From the NCBI RefSeq assembly GCF_964204645.1, contig NC_134030.1:407355-471354 (forward strand): a stretch of DNA of 64,000 nucleotides, in the 5' to 3' direction. Positions 9,426 to 19,729 of this stretch are shown piece by piece. Each line of letters opens with the position of its first letter. Position 1 is the first letter of the stretch. Source of the DNA: Tubulanus polymorphus (Eukaryota; Nemertea; Palaeonemertea; Tubulaniformes; Tubulanidae). Under the pieces are notes generated by a model. The model was not told the origin of the DNA and searched no databases. It saw only the letters and a list, made by a program, of their open reading frames with translations. Position numbers and translations under genes: made by a program.

Positions 9426-9846
9426 GAACAACCTTTCACAATGTCCCTCGAAAACCAAAACACAAACGAAAAAGAGTAGTTTATGATTCATAGTAAAAGT
9501 ATTATTGGATTGTCGACTGAATTAAGTCTTCCTTGCTGGGCGTCAAATACTTCCGAAGGCCAACGGTGTAAATAAATATCACGAAAACGTCTAAAAAATC
9601 CCTGTGATTACTGATGAACCAATGGCATCTTCTACATTGCATGGGGCGATTGGGTGACGTCACGTCGATTCATTCACGATTAATAAATATTTTCTCTCTA
9701 CGGCTTCGATAAAGTATCCCTTGAAAGAAAACCTTCCACCTGATTATAGCGACCTGAGTCATTATGAAATGTACAAAAAGCAATTACCATCATATCTCAC
9801 TTTTGTGATTTTATTGAACATGATATGAACGAATGTGCAACAGAAA

Positions 9847-9908
9847 TGATTGATTGATTGATTGATCGATTCATTGGTTGATCGATTGATTGATTGATTG
9901 ATTGATCG
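9847..9908 (+). repeat. (GATT)n microsatellite
   Basis: Runs of gattgattgattgattgat interrupted by cgattc and ggttgatc. Confidence 0.95.
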
Positions 9909-10072
9909 ACTGACTGCTCATCGGTGGCGTTTCAACCATTCTGGAAGATATGAAGAAAAGAAGATAATTTCAATAACATTATTAGGACATTACAGTAAGC
10001 ACACGCGCGCACAGCACGTGATTGGTCGGGCTATAAACTTACCCTGTCTTTTAAACACGTTTTGTAGTTATA

Positions 10073-10786
10073 TCATTTTGTTCTCGGTAATTGCAGTTGG
10101 GTTATCTCCTTTTCTAACAACGCTATCTCTTTCATCAGTTCCAATTTCTCATTTACCAATCTCAAATTAACCACCGAGAGTGGTTCATCTACAACTGTTT
10201 CATCTTCAACTGGTTCATCTACAACTGGTTCATCTAATTGCTGTTGGGTTAGCATTTCTAACAACGCTATATCTTTCATCAGGTCTTCTGCAACTGTTTC
10301 TTCTACAACTGGTTCTTCTGCAACTGGTTCTTCTACAACTGGTTCTTCTGCAACTGTTTCTTCTACAACTGGTTCATCTTCAACTTGTTCTTCTGCAACT
10401 GGTTCTTCTGCAACTACCGGTTTTTTATTCTTTCTTCCCCTACGTTTCTTTGGTTTAGTTTCTTGCCCGTTCAAATCTTTGGTATCTTCACCTTGTTCAC
10501 CTTCAGTCACCGTTTTCTGGTTGTTTTTTTTAGATTTTTTTACTTTCTTGGATTTTTTCCTTTTTCTCGTCTTTTCTCCAGTGGCGTCTTGTGGGACTAC
10601 TGCTAACCCTGTATCACTGTCTCCTGCCGCCGCCGCTGCCGCCGAGTCGAGAAGCTCTGTCGATGATGACGCCTGCTCGATGAGGTCTACTTGCTCTTTC
10701 TTACCCTTGCGTTTGTTTCGTCTTTTCGAATCGACAAAAACCACAAAAACGATGGCGATAACGAGGAAAACTCTTATAATATTCAT
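10073..10786 (-). CDS. Small secreted lysine-rich / acidic-repeat protein
   Basis: The ORF has 237 residues when started at the ATG at 10786 (MNIIRVFLVIAIVFVVFVDS), which gives a clean signal peptide. After it come a basic block (KRRNKRKGKK), an Ala run and several KKSKK/KKRRGRKNKK clusters. A run of PVAEEPVVEE-type repeats follows, and then two related leucine-rich amphipathic segments (LMKDIALLEMLTQQQ and LMKEIALLEKEITQLQ). The upstream in-frame ATG (10813) lies before an acceptor-like tttcag at about 10808, so the later ATG is preferred. A TATA box sits at 10891-10900. The charge pattern suggests an extracellular matrix, tube or mineral-associated protein; this is inference. The whole gene lies inside the inverted-repeat structure 8630-13050. 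The C-terminal segment resembles the protein at 15739-15948. Confidence 0.7.
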   Translation of the reverse strand: MNIIRVFLVIAIVFVVFVDSKRRNKRKGKKEQVDLIEQASSSTELLDSAAAAAAGDSDTGLAVVPQDATGEKTRKRKKSKKVKKSKKNNQKTVTEGEQGEDTKDLNGQETKPKKRRGRKNKKPVVAEEPVAEEQVEDEPVVEETVAEEPVVEEPVAEEPVVEETVAEDLMKDIALLEMLTQQQLDEPVVDEPVEDETVVDEPLSVVNLRLVNEKLELMKEIALLEKEITQLQLPRTK

Positions 10787-10890
10787 GGCCTTCGTCGGTG
10801 TTTCTGAAAGCAACGAGAAAACTGGTTTTTATTTTGTGATATCTAGTTCTAAGATTTGCGTCAGCCTTTGAGACGCCGTCATAGCAACCA

Positions 10891-10900
10891 ACATTTTATA
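10891..10900 (-). promoter_or_regulatory. TATA box of the secreted-protein gene
   Basis: The minus strand reads CTATAAAATG about 105 bp before the start codon, placing a start site near 10865. No other TATA-like word lies between it and the ATG. Confidence 0.5.
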
Positions 10901-10934
10901 GGCTTCGGTCAACATTTCATAAACGATCGTTCAT

Positions 10935-11300
10935 ATTAATAATAATAATAATAATAATGATGATAATGATAATGATAATGATAATGATAATGATAATAGC
11001 AATAATAATAATAGCAACAGCAACAGCAACAGCAATAGCAATACAAATGTAATTACATTACAAAAATATATATTATTATATTATTAGATAATACAATAGT
11101 AATGATAAAAATTCACGTATTAATAATAATAATTAATAATAATAACTAATAATAATCATTGCCATAATGATATAATATGTCAACATAATATGATAATATA
11201 TATATCATTATCATATTATCTTAAAAAATATGATAATTAATACGTATAATAATAATAATGATAATAATAATAATGATAATTAATACGTATTTTGATTTGT
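10935..11300. repeat. AT-rich microsatellite cluster (AAT, GATAAT, CAGCAA)
   Basis: Runs of aataataataat, gataatgataat and agcaacagcaac pass into imperfect palindromes such as atatatatcattatcatatt and attaatacgtat. No gene is seen here. Confidence 0.9.
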
Positions 11301-11995
11301 ACTGCTCTAGATCAAAAATTTATAAGCGATACCAAATTCGTTTAAAAGTAAGACGTAATATAAAGTGAATTTATAAATCGGGATAAGATTGTGATAAATA
11401 AACCGAGTGAAATTCTACAATAGATTCGACCAATAATTGAAAAAAGTTTTCCAATGGACGAGAATAAATATTTCCATCAGCGGCAGGCTTACTGAGTGCT
11501 AGATTTACAAGATATATTTATACAGAAATCAAACAAAGTGAGCGATCAAAAAAGTAATTCCAGTATTAAGCAACTTTACAACTTTTGAAATTGAGATTTA
11601 TTTTCATTCAAATGTTACATTAATAGACGATATTCCAAATATATGTTAAAAAGTAAGGAAAATGTAACAGGATAATTGAGCTACACAGAGTACACGGACA
11701 GACGGTAACAGATCAACAACAAACAATCAGTGAATTATTGCTTACCTTCTGTTCGTTAATAAATTGAGAATGTACGAATTATAACAACAGTGTGGAATAT
11801 CGTTCGTTTTAACCGGTCTTAAATACACGGAATCGATTCATTTTTCGTTCAACGGCATGATTATCGGCGATTAGCAACAGACGTTTGGCACCTCCGCCTG
11901 TGAGCGTAAACACAATTGTGAATAATGCGAAATTTTGAAATCAATCAACGCACAACAAGTAACATCTAATTCGACACGTGGACAGTAAATAAATC
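11301..11995. other. Intergenic stretch inside the foldback structure
   Basis: No ORF, RNA gene or repeat was recognised between the microsatellite cluster and the minisatellite at 11998. Confidence 0.5.
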
Positions 11996-11997
11996 AT

Positions 11998-12362
11998 TCT
12001 TGCGCCACTGATGATCCACTGAGGATCCACTGGGGATCCACTCGCGATCCACTCGTGATCCAATGATGATCCACTGATGATCCGCTGATGATCTACTGAT
12101 GATCCACTGAGGATCCACTGGGGATCCACTGATGATCCACTCGCGATCCACTGATGATCCACTGATGATCCACCGATGATCCGCTGATGATCTACTGATG
12201 ATCCACTGAGGATCCACTGGGGATCCACTGATGATCCACTCGCGATCCACTGATGATCCACTGATGATCCACCGATGATCCGCTGATGATCTACTGATGA
12301 TCCACTGAGGATCCACTGGGGATCCACTGGGGATCCACTAGAGATCCACTGGGGATCCACAG
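11998..12362. repeat. GATCCACTGATGATCC minisatellite
   Basis: Tandem 15-16-bp words of the type gatccactgatgatccac, with higher-order blocks of about 121 bp (gatgatctactgatgatcc recurs at 12090, 12188 and 12286). It reads open in two minus-strand frames but only as repeat-coded SVDPQWI-like peptides, so I do not call a gene. It abuts the inner end of the right arm. Confidence 0.95.
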
Positions 12363-12363
12363 C

Positions 12364-13050
12364 ATTTGGTAATCGGTGAAACAACAGCATGTTTATTAGA
12401 CCCGTGAATCCAAATGTGTTCAAACAACATAACAATCAATATTCAGCGCCCCCTCTTGGGCTCTTTGTTGTTTATGTTGATTATCAATTTGCTTCGCTTT
12501 CGATACAAAACGAGACAAATTCGAAGCGCAGATTATTTACAAACGCGCCTGTTCGACGCCCATTTTACCGCAAGTGTGATACCCAATTGCCACACGGTTT
12601 CGGGGTCCGCATTAGTTGTTGAAAATAGTTTTCTCTGTAGATATCGATCCGTTGCCTGGAAAAAGCACTTTCTAGTTTATCTAATTGACTTTGATACACC
12701 GTTCTAGAAATTGTCAATCTTTTAGACGTTTTTGCCTCACCTTGTATTTCATTTCATAAGATATTTTCATTGAAAGTGATAGAAGACGTCTGACGACATT
12801 TTATCAGCATACTTTCATAAACTGATCGTCCACACTTCACATGTGTTCAGTGCTTCACCTGAGATATTTCTAATTGAAAATGTACTACGAACACCAGATG
12901 TTAGACATTTTATCAGCACACTTTCAGAAACTGATCGTCCACACTTCACATGTGTTCAGTGCTTCACCTGAGATATTTCTAATTGAAAATGTACTACAAA
13001 CACCAGATATTAGACATTTTATCTGCACACGATCAGTTTCTGAAAGTGCG
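12364..13050. repeat. Right arm of large inverted repeat
   Basis: This is the inverted match of 8630-9224. It has one more 109-bp-family unit at its outer end than the left arm. The inner limit is the shared word tttggtaa(a)tcg next to acaacagcatgtttattaga. Confidence 0.9.
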
Positions 13051-13057
13051 CTGATAA

Positions 13058-13471
13058 ATGTCTACATTGTTCTTGTTTGGAGCGTTTGGAAATTCAGCTA
13101 CTTTCCTGATAACGATAAGTCGTAGATTCCGCGGTTTATCTTACGCTAACTATTTGATAGTTTTATCTGTCAGTGATTTTCTGGTTTGTATCCATTATAC
13201 GTTGATACCTGTTATACAGTTTATTTTATTGCTTCTAAACACTGGTGCTGTATTCATCATAGATTCACTGATCAGTTGTCAAATCTACGAATTTGTAATG
13301 GGGCTCGCAGCCATCAACAGTCCGTGGTTAATCGTGGCTATATCTCTAGAACGCGCGGCGGTTGTTCTCTTCCCGTTCACATCTCGTTTGATATGCACCC
13401 CGAAATTCGCTAGATTTGTTATATTCATAATTATTGCAGTTAATGTACTGGTTATTTTCATCAGCCCTTAG
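13058..13471 (+). pseudogene. Truncated class A GPCR fragment (TM1-TM4) captured in the repeat array
   Basis: The 137-codon frame encodes TM1 (FGAFGNSATFLITISRRF), TM2 (ANYLIVLSVSDFLVCIHY) and TM3 ending in LERAAVVLFPF (DRY position ERA). A TM4 ends at a TAG, exactly where the sequence returns to the 109-bp repeat. It is a different receptor from the 339-residue pair. The ATG lies in the repeat-derived word gataaatgtct, so the start codon was supplied by the repeat. With only four helices it cannot be a normal receptor. Confidence 0.8.
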
Positions 13472-13882
13472 AAATGTCTCAGGTGAAGCACTGAACACAT
13501 GTGAAGTGTGGACGATCAGTTTTTGAAAGTGTGCTGATAAAATGTCTAATATCTGGTGTTTGTAGTTCATTTTCAATTAAAAATGTCTCAGGTGAAGCAC
13601 TGAACACATGTGAAGTGTGGACGATCAGTTTCTGAAAGTGTGCTGATAAAATGTCTAATATCTGGTGTTCGTAGTACATTTTCAATTGAAAATGTCTCAG
13701 GTGAAGCACTGAACACATGTGAAGTGTGGACGATCAGTTTCTGAAAGTGTGCTGATAAAATGTCTAATATCTGGTGTTTGTAGTTCATTTTCAATTAAAA
13801 ATGTCTCAGGTGAAGAAATGAACACATTTGAAGTGTGGACGATCAGTTTCTGAAAGTGCGCCGATAAAATCTCTAATATCTG
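13472..13882 (-). repeat. Right 109-bp tandem array (inverted relative to the left array)
   Basis: About 3.7 units in minus sense, containing aatgtctcaggtgaagcac, gaacacatgtgaagtgtgg and gataaaatgtctaatatctg. The array resumes at 14693-14800 after an inserted MITE. Confidence 0.95.
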
Positions 13883-14692
13883 GGACCGGTTTCACAAAGC
13901 ATAATTAACTTCAATTATGATTAGGACCTAAATCTTGATTAAATTTCTTCAATTATGATTAGTTAAGTACGATTGAAATTCGGTTTCACAAAAGGGTTTA
14001 ATTAAAAAATTAACTTATTACATAATTAGGCAACTTAATTACAATTTAAATGTATCAAAATGGTTGAAGATTGCTCTGAAAGGTCTCAGGAACCAGTGGA
14101 AAACTTAGCAAGATGTCTCTAAAGTTTTTGAATAGAAACTCACCTCCAGTCAGCAAAATAAAATCCTCGTAAATGGGGTTTATTTCCGAGCAGTGATTAG
14201 CACTTGTTAACACTATAACTCCATAGATGTGTACTCTACTGACAGAAATCTATCATATGTATGGACAAAATCAATTAATTCAATACTTCTTTTAAGTATG
14301 TGGTGGTCGTGCTGACAAAAACATAGGATGTTTGAAAATAAATCAATAGAATAGAGTATTGACATTCCTTTTTTACAAAAGGCAAAAAATCCAGATTATT
14401 CAGCCAAACAATCTGAAAAATTGAATAAGTGTAGGAATTGCCGTCGTCAATTAATAAACACCAAATTCCATGAGAAATATCTGCAGCTTTTTGTTCTTAA
14501 TAATAAACTAATGATGATTAAATTGTTTAATTACACTCTAGAGGAGAATCAAATTTTGTGATTAACTTAATTATAATTAAAGTTAATTACGTTTTGTGAA
14601 ACACCTAACGTGATTTAATCACGATGATTTAATCATGATTAGTGATTTAATTATAATTAAGGGTTAATTACGCTTTATGAAACCGGCCCCTG
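13883..14692. mobile_element. MITE with GACCGGTTTCAC-type inverted ends, nested in the 109-bp array
   Basis: The left end reads gaccggtttcacaaagcat and the right end, reversed, reads ggccggtttcataaagcgt. Both continue with taattaac. Further inside, attaatt-rich words give more pairing. The element is about 810 bp, with no transposase ORF. It sits between ctaatatctgg and ctggggtttgtag; the uninterrupted 109-bp unit reads tatctggtgtttgtag, so CTGG is the probable target duplication. Confidence 0.75.
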
Positions 14693-14800
14693 GGGTTTGT
14701 AGTTCCTTACAATTAGCAATATCTCAGATGAAGCACTGAACACATGTGAAGTGTGGACGATCAGTTTCTGAAAGTGCGCTGATAAAATGTCTAATGTCTG
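14693..14800 (-). repeat. Remainder of the 109-bp unit beyond the MITE
   Basis: It completes the interrupted unit with gcactgaacacatgtgaagt and gctgataaaatgtctaatg. Confidence 0.9.
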
Positions 14801-15024
14801 ATGTTTATAGCTTATTTACGAGATGCGGTTTCAATCCTGAACACGAACATTAAAGATGGCCGATTTGTTTGTCATAAAACCGGTGACCACGTGTTAGGTC
14901 AAGCTGCGTATCTTCCAACTGCTTCGGCAATTATTGAACGTTTCCAAACTTCTGTTACCATCACGATACCCACTCGGATGGAAAATTTTATAATTCGGTA
15001 GATCGATTTAAAATGTCGTTAGTG

Positions 15025-15033
15025 TATATAAAG
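15025..15033 (+). promoter_or_regulatory. TATA box of the small secreted-protein gene
   Basis: TATATAAAG lies about 30 bp before the probable transcription start (near 15055-15060) of a short non-coding first exon that ends at 15109 with the donor ggtaagc. Confidence 0.65.
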
Positions 15034-15738
15034 AGAATCGACTAAGCTTCTTCCAAAACGTTCGTTTGCTCCAGTATTCAGCAGTTAACTACGTAACACT
15101 ACACAAACGGTAAGCATTATATTTACACAAGTTCTAGGAAGTTTTTGATGTGACGTGATATTGATATATCAAACATCTTTATTAACCGTTGATTTTAAAT
15201 CAAAGCGATATCATTTACGCTTTATAGATTTGTGACACATTAATCATTTTGATGGTTTAAGTTAGTATAAATGAAATTTTCAATAACAATATTTAAGTAA
15301 GTTAAAGATATTGAATGTTTTTTGTAGTTTTAAGGCAAATTTTCTTCCAACTTCGATAGTACGATGAGCGTGGGAAAAATCATCGTTACTAACTGAATCT
15401 CGCATGAACCTTTCGATAAAAACAATTCCATAATCAGAAATGAAAAAATACCGCTATATACTAATGATACATAAGTTATGCGGAAAAGTTCGACTTCAAA
15501 ACGGCACCGAACTCGCTGAGAATTTTACTCACGTGAATTTCGTATTAACGTTATTGTTACTAAGCAAACATTTTTTTTTAAGAAAATGCTTTAAGAAAAG
15601 CCGCGATCATTAAATTCATCGTATATCAATTGACTGAGGTTTTTTCGTGTTGCAAGCCGAATCGTACTAACGAGGTTTGACTGTGGCGTAATGTGCATCA
15701 ATGTTTTATTCTTTCAGTTTATCACCAACTACTTCACT

Positions 15739-15948
15739 ATGAATTTCTTACGAATTTGCGTCGTTCTTGTCGTCATGGTGGCGATCGTTCATTCGCAACC
15801 TGTAACCGAAGAACAACTCAACGAACTCGAAAAAGAGAAACTCGAAATTGAAATAGCAAATCTGAAACTTACCAGGGGATACTTGAAAGCCCAGGCGGAG
15901 AAAGAAAACCTTTTACTGGATCATCTCAAAAATCCGCAAGATAAATAA
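15739..15948 (+). CDS. Small secreted coiled-coil protein (69 aa)
   Basis: The start is the ATG at 15739, 20 bp after a strong acceptor (tttattctttcag at 15705-15717). The first exon is 5' untranslated (about 15055-15109). The product starts with a signal peptide (MNFLRICVVLVVMVAIVHSQ). It continues as a charged amphipathic helix with many Glu, Lys and Leu (EQLNELEKEKLEIEIANLKL). The start and the helix resemble the ends of the secreted protein at 10073-10786, so they may be paralogues, one without the basic and acidic repeats. A GTAAGT donor at 15973 follows the stop, and a 3' untranslated exon probably starts near 16597 after ttcgttccag, with AATAAA at 16632 and 16656. Function unknown; a secreted structural or venom-like role cannot be judged. 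Confidence 0.75.
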   Translation: MNFLRICVVLVVMVAIVHSQPVTEEQLNELEKEKLEIEIANLKLTRGYLKAQAEKENLLLDHLKNPQDK

Positions 15949-15972
15949 TACCTAACTTGAATAAGATCTTTA

Positions 15973-16670
15973 GTAAGTGATAATCAATTTTACTTTTACA
16001 AATTTTCCGGTACTATTTGTAACCATCGGTGCAACGATATATAGAGAATCCCGGCCACGCTGATTTAACGAGAAACATCAAATCCGATTAGTTTCCTTAA
16101 AGCTAATGATTTATTGATTAGACGTTTCGAATATAACCTAATAACTCATCTACAGGTATCACTAATCGGACTTCATCGTCCGTTATACCAGTGTGGGATC
16201 GTTTTCTATACGACTGTTATATTTGCGTTTATAATGAAATAGAGCTGGACCCTCGGGTATATAGTTTACCTATCATCTAAGCGAATTACATATTAAACAT
16301 GTGAAGCCTGATGCATTTACTAGTACGATCTAAAATATTTTAGTAGACAGTAATATGGATGAATGAATTCTAACAGAGAGCCAATTGATCTTGCAAAATA
16401 TTTGTATAGTCCAGTACCGCGGGCTTAGCTAGAAAATCTAACTCAATTTTTTGCGCATTATGAGAGAGACTGGCTTTACTGATTCATAGCAAATACTTTG
16501 TAAAGTTAATCTGTTTTCACCACTGAAATGATTTTAAAAACTGACACTCACTCAATGCTTAAACTGACACTAAGGAATTGTATTTTTTCGTTCCAGTTCG
16601 AAGCTCCGTATAGCGAAATATGCATTATCAAATAAAGTTGTTCTTTTTGAGTTCAATAAAAATCTTCTAA
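15973..16670 (+). other. Probable 3' UTR intron and terminal exon of the small secreted-protein gene
   Basis: A good donor (gtaagtg, 15973) and acceptor (ttttttcgttccag, ending 16596) frame a ~620 bp intron in the 3' untranslated part. The end exon has aataaag at 16632 and caataaaaat near 16655. No other feature is seen in the intron. Confidence 0.5.
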
Positions 16671-17049
16671 AAGTAAATTTAAAAAAAAACGGAATTTCAT
16701 TTTTCTTCGTTTTTTGTTTTGCTTTGTGGAGGAATCGATGTGACCTTGCGCAGGATTTTCCCCAGAGAACCGCCTAACTCGACAATAAATCCCAAATATC
16801 AGAAAACTAATCAGAAAATACAATGACGAGGACCCTGTGAGCTAGGTTCCGGCATCGGGTATCCGGCTCAGAGGAACTAGGATCCAGCCTTGATATCCGA
16901 CCAGAAACTGTGGCCCAGGCGCGTCCAAGGCTTATTGTAAAATACCGAAAAGGAAGCACTGCAACCCTGCCACCAACCGGGAAATCATTTAAACATCACA
17001 TAAAACGAAGGAACTTAAAAATCTATTTTCTGGATTCAAACGTAATTGA

Positions 17050-17350
17050 CTTTATCCTCACCGATCGGGTCGGTAATGGATGGGAATTACAAAGTAAACA
17101 CTTCTACATGCGCTGCTGCCGAGGGTGTTCAAAATAATATATCCTGTATTCAACATGGGGCAAATACGACAACGGTCATCTCCACATTTATCTGTTCCTT
17201 TGGGAGCATCAGCCGTTTCGCGGCTAAAAACATTTGAGTGAACAAAATTATCTGTTCGATTCTTAGGCCGTCGGTAAGCAACAATAGGTAGGAGTGAGTT
17301 TGTTAGACATTTTGATGATATCAAATTTTTCGTAAATAATTTTGCCTGTT
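17050..17350 (-). pseudogene. Penelope-like element fragment (RT C-terminal linker / Cys motif)
   Basis: Two minus-strand frames joined by a frameshift near 17290 read GKIIYEKFDIIKMSNKL and then LLPIVAYRRPKNRTDNFVHS. DKCGDDRCRICPMLNTGYI and a CRSVYFVIPI segment follow. The AYRRPKN box followed by CGxxRCxxC is characteristic of the part of Penelope-like proteins between the reverse transcriptase and the GIY-YIG nuclease. Neither enzyme domain is present in full. Confidence 0.65.
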
Positions 17351-17354
17351 TCGC

Positions 17355-17560
17355 CAAAAACTGCATATATAATATTTCCTGATTTCCGATCTGCAGAGAA
17401 TGCCGTATTCAGGAAAGCTATAACTGTAATCAAACTGATTACTCTTTGCTTTGCTCCGTACTTCATAAGCGTTTCGTGTATTATCATAATCGCTATAAAA
17501 CTGGCGTCGCGATCAGTGAAATCTTCTCGGAAAACTGTACAAAATATTCCCTTCGAAGTA
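17355..17560 (+). pseudogene. GPCR relic (TM5 and loop 3) related to the 339-residue receptors
   Basis: The segment reads IIFPDFRSAENAVFRKAI, then LITLCFAPYFISVS and IKLASRSVKSSRKTVQN, which is almost identical to residues 182-240 of the two tandem GPCRs. It is joined to the Penelope-like fragment in the same back-to-back arrangement as in the tandem unit, with about 0.8 kb (TM1-TM4 coding part) missing. It is therefore a partial, inverted, internally deleted copy of that unit. Confidence 0.85.
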
Positions 17561-17683
17561 CTACATTTGACAATGCTCTACGGTGTGAAAACTTTAGGGA
17601 TTTCAAGTGACAAATAATATCACGTTAAAACTAATGGGGGTGTATATGGGTCACATCGCGATAAAAATCATTTTGCGTTAATC

Positions 17684-17755
17684 GGTTTCGTAGTGTAGTG
17701 GTTATCACGTCCGCTTCACACGCGGAAGGTCGCGGGTTCGAGCCCCGCCGAAACC
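17684..17755 (+). tRNA. tRNA-Val (anticodon CAC)
   Basis: The 72-nt sequence folds as a full cloverleaf. The acceptor stem GGTTTCG pairs with CGAAACC, and the D arm includes TAGTGTAGTGGTTATCAC (A box). The anticodon stem TCCGC/GCGGA encloses TTCACAC with anticodon CAC at 17717-17719. The T arm is CGCGGGTTCGAGCCCCGC (B box). A TTTTTT run directly after it is a Pol III terminator. No intron. The sequence is near the standard animal tRNA-Val. Confidence 0.97.
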
Positions 17756-17761
17756 TTTTTT
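17756..17761 (+). terminator. RNA polymerase III terminator (T run)
   Basis: Six T residues directly follow the tRNA-Val 3' end. Confidence 0.85.
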
Positions 17762-17953
17762 GTCACCGAATTTCCCGAAGCCCATTTCCCCCCCCCACCG
17801 CCCCCACCCACAGAAACATTTTTTCCTGTACGTAATGTTTTACGTTTTCTTCGTTCAGCTTCGAAATAAAATCGAAAACATCGAACAACAAAAAAAAAAA
17901 CAAACTGACTACAAAATATGATTTTTTTTCAACAAATAATTTAAAACATTTTA

Positions 17954-18277
17954 TTATATTACCAGAGGAAAATAACAAATTCGACAATGAGAACTCCTTA
18001 CAATTGATTCAATAGAGTATCTGAGAATGTTTATATGAAATATCTGCCCGATTAACAAGGCACTGAACATAGTGTCTAATATCGCCACCAGGGCGCGTGC
18101 GCGGCAGAATCCCCGGATGACAGCATATATACAAACATTTATCCGTCTTTGATTGTCAACTTTCAACGAGTCAACAAACCATCGCCAGGTGGCGTCAAAT
18201 TTGTCGGTTATGACGTCATCGATGATCTGCCCGTAGATCCGGGGATTTTCAACAACAGTTTCTAAAGCAGCCGACAT
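17954..18277 (-). CDS. Unrecognised 107-codon ORF
   Basis: The frame from ATG at 18277 to the stop at 17954 begins MSAALETVVENPRIYGQIID and shows a plausible mix of helix-forming residues, followed by a hydrophobic end. Codon use is not repeat-like and no repeat overlaps it. There is an E-box-like cacgtg and a TATA-like ttatag just upstream on the minus strand. I recognise no family. It may be an exon or a chance ORF. Confidence 0.3.
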   Translation of the reverse strand: MSAALETVVENPRIYGQIIDDVITDKFDATWRWFVDSLKVDNQRRINVCIYAVIRGFCRARALVAILDTMFSALLIGQIFHINILRYSIESIVRSSHCRICYFPLVI

Positions 18278-18299
18278 AAGCGACACGTTCTATAAGTGG

Positions 18300-19100
18300 A
18301 TCACGTGATGTGTGAATAGTAAATGTACAAGTATAGAAAAATGCGTAGTCTGTGCGCGATCCGTTTAAATTAAATTCATCCGAATTTATTCGAAATCCAA
18401 AAAATCAATTCAAGTAATTTATGTAGCTTTGTCCGTTCGACATAATTGCGTACAAATCAAAGCAAATTTTGTCGAATAAGAGTTTCCGTTTTGTTTTCCA
18501 GGGGGCGTCAACGTCGACCTGATGACGTCACTTATTATTGTATAATCTAAACGGATTTAACTCAGACTACTGCAGTGTAATGTATTGATGCCGGGATGAT
18601 AGATCTGTGATCGAATTTTTAAGTTTAATTTCTGTTTTCAAAAAACGTTTCAATTAAATTCAACTACATTCTCGATATCCGGAATAGAAAGTTACAAAGG
18701 TTTCCACGTCATCATCCACACAAGCCTTATATTTATATACACTGCACGGTATATCCCAAAATGACGTCATCCGTTACGATGACCTATATATCATCATCCC
18801 AGCATGTTACATTTACTGTATAATTGATAATGATAATAATAATAACATATATTGATATTTATATATTTCTGATGTAAACCGTTGTGGAGTTCGCTATAAA
18901 ACTTTATGTATTTCACAACAGAGCGGTTTCTGTCGAGACTATCTGTGAATTATCAATAGTACACATGTACGTGAATATGGACAGCCATCGACGCCAAAAT
19001 ACTGTGCGAGTTTTAATTAACATTCATAGATTACATATTTTTGGCAGAAATTGCGTCCAATACGTAAACAATGATACCTACAAAAAGCCAACAAATAATT
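18300..19100. other. Intergenic, no gene seen
   Basis: Contains TGACGTCA palindromes at 18533 and 18762 and short AT runs, but no supported ORF or RNA. Confidence 0.5.
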
Positions 19101-19112
19101 TATCTTTTTAGC

Positions 19113-19335
19113 TTGATCCAGTTCCGGATCCAGTTCCACAGTTAATGGACTCAGTTACACAGTTCTGGACTCCAGTTCCACGGTTCTGAATCCAGTTCCA
19201 CAGATCTGGATTCAGTCCCACAGTTACTGGACCCAGTTCCACAATTCGGGACATAGTTCCACAGTTCTGGACATAGTTCCACAGTTCTTGTTTCAGTTCC
19301 ACATTTCCGGAATCAGTTCCACAGTTCTGGATCCA
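19113..19335. repeat. CAGTTCCACAGTTCTGGA minisatellite
   Basis: About ten degenerate 19-25-bp units of cagttccacagttctggac. Read on the other strand this is the TGTGGAACTGGGTCC family that recurs in DGK introns (37280, 38000, 46480). Confidence 0.9.
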
Positions 19336-19587
19336 GATGTTAAGTCAAGAATTGACTCTTAAAAGTACTCTTAAAAGTAACTGAAAACTAATTCAACTAA
19401 TTTAAACCGATGAGAATTGTGGAACTAGATTACGCGCACGAGATGTTTGAATACCGGAAACTGAGTGTAATAAACACAGACTATGAGAACAGGAAGCTTA
19501 CTCAAAATATACCCTACTTGAATTAACATCGAAATTATGCGACTCTTAGTAAAAACATCGTTATAATTTTAATAAAAAACTATGTCA

Positions 19588-19720
19588 CATTTCAGCGGCC
19601 ATTTTGGATCGCGCGTGATTTCGATGAAGTCACGTGCGGCGCGAGACTTTGATGTTTCAGTCGTCGAGTAACGATTTTGACCAAGTATCGCGTAATAATC
19701 CAAGATGGCCGCTGAAATGT
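19588..19720. mobile_element. Short inverted-repeat element (MITE-like), GCGGCCATTTTGGAT ends
   Basis: The left acatttcagcggccattttg pairs with the right caagatggccgctgaaatgt around a GC-rich centre. The length is about 133 bp and there is no ORF. A related element lies at 58287-58419. Confidence 0.7.
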
Positions 19721-19729
19721 TAAATAGGT

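Noticed and set aside
11941-12435. Ser/Asp/Trp-rich ORFs
   Set aside because: Products of the gatccactgatgatcc minisatellite in two frames.
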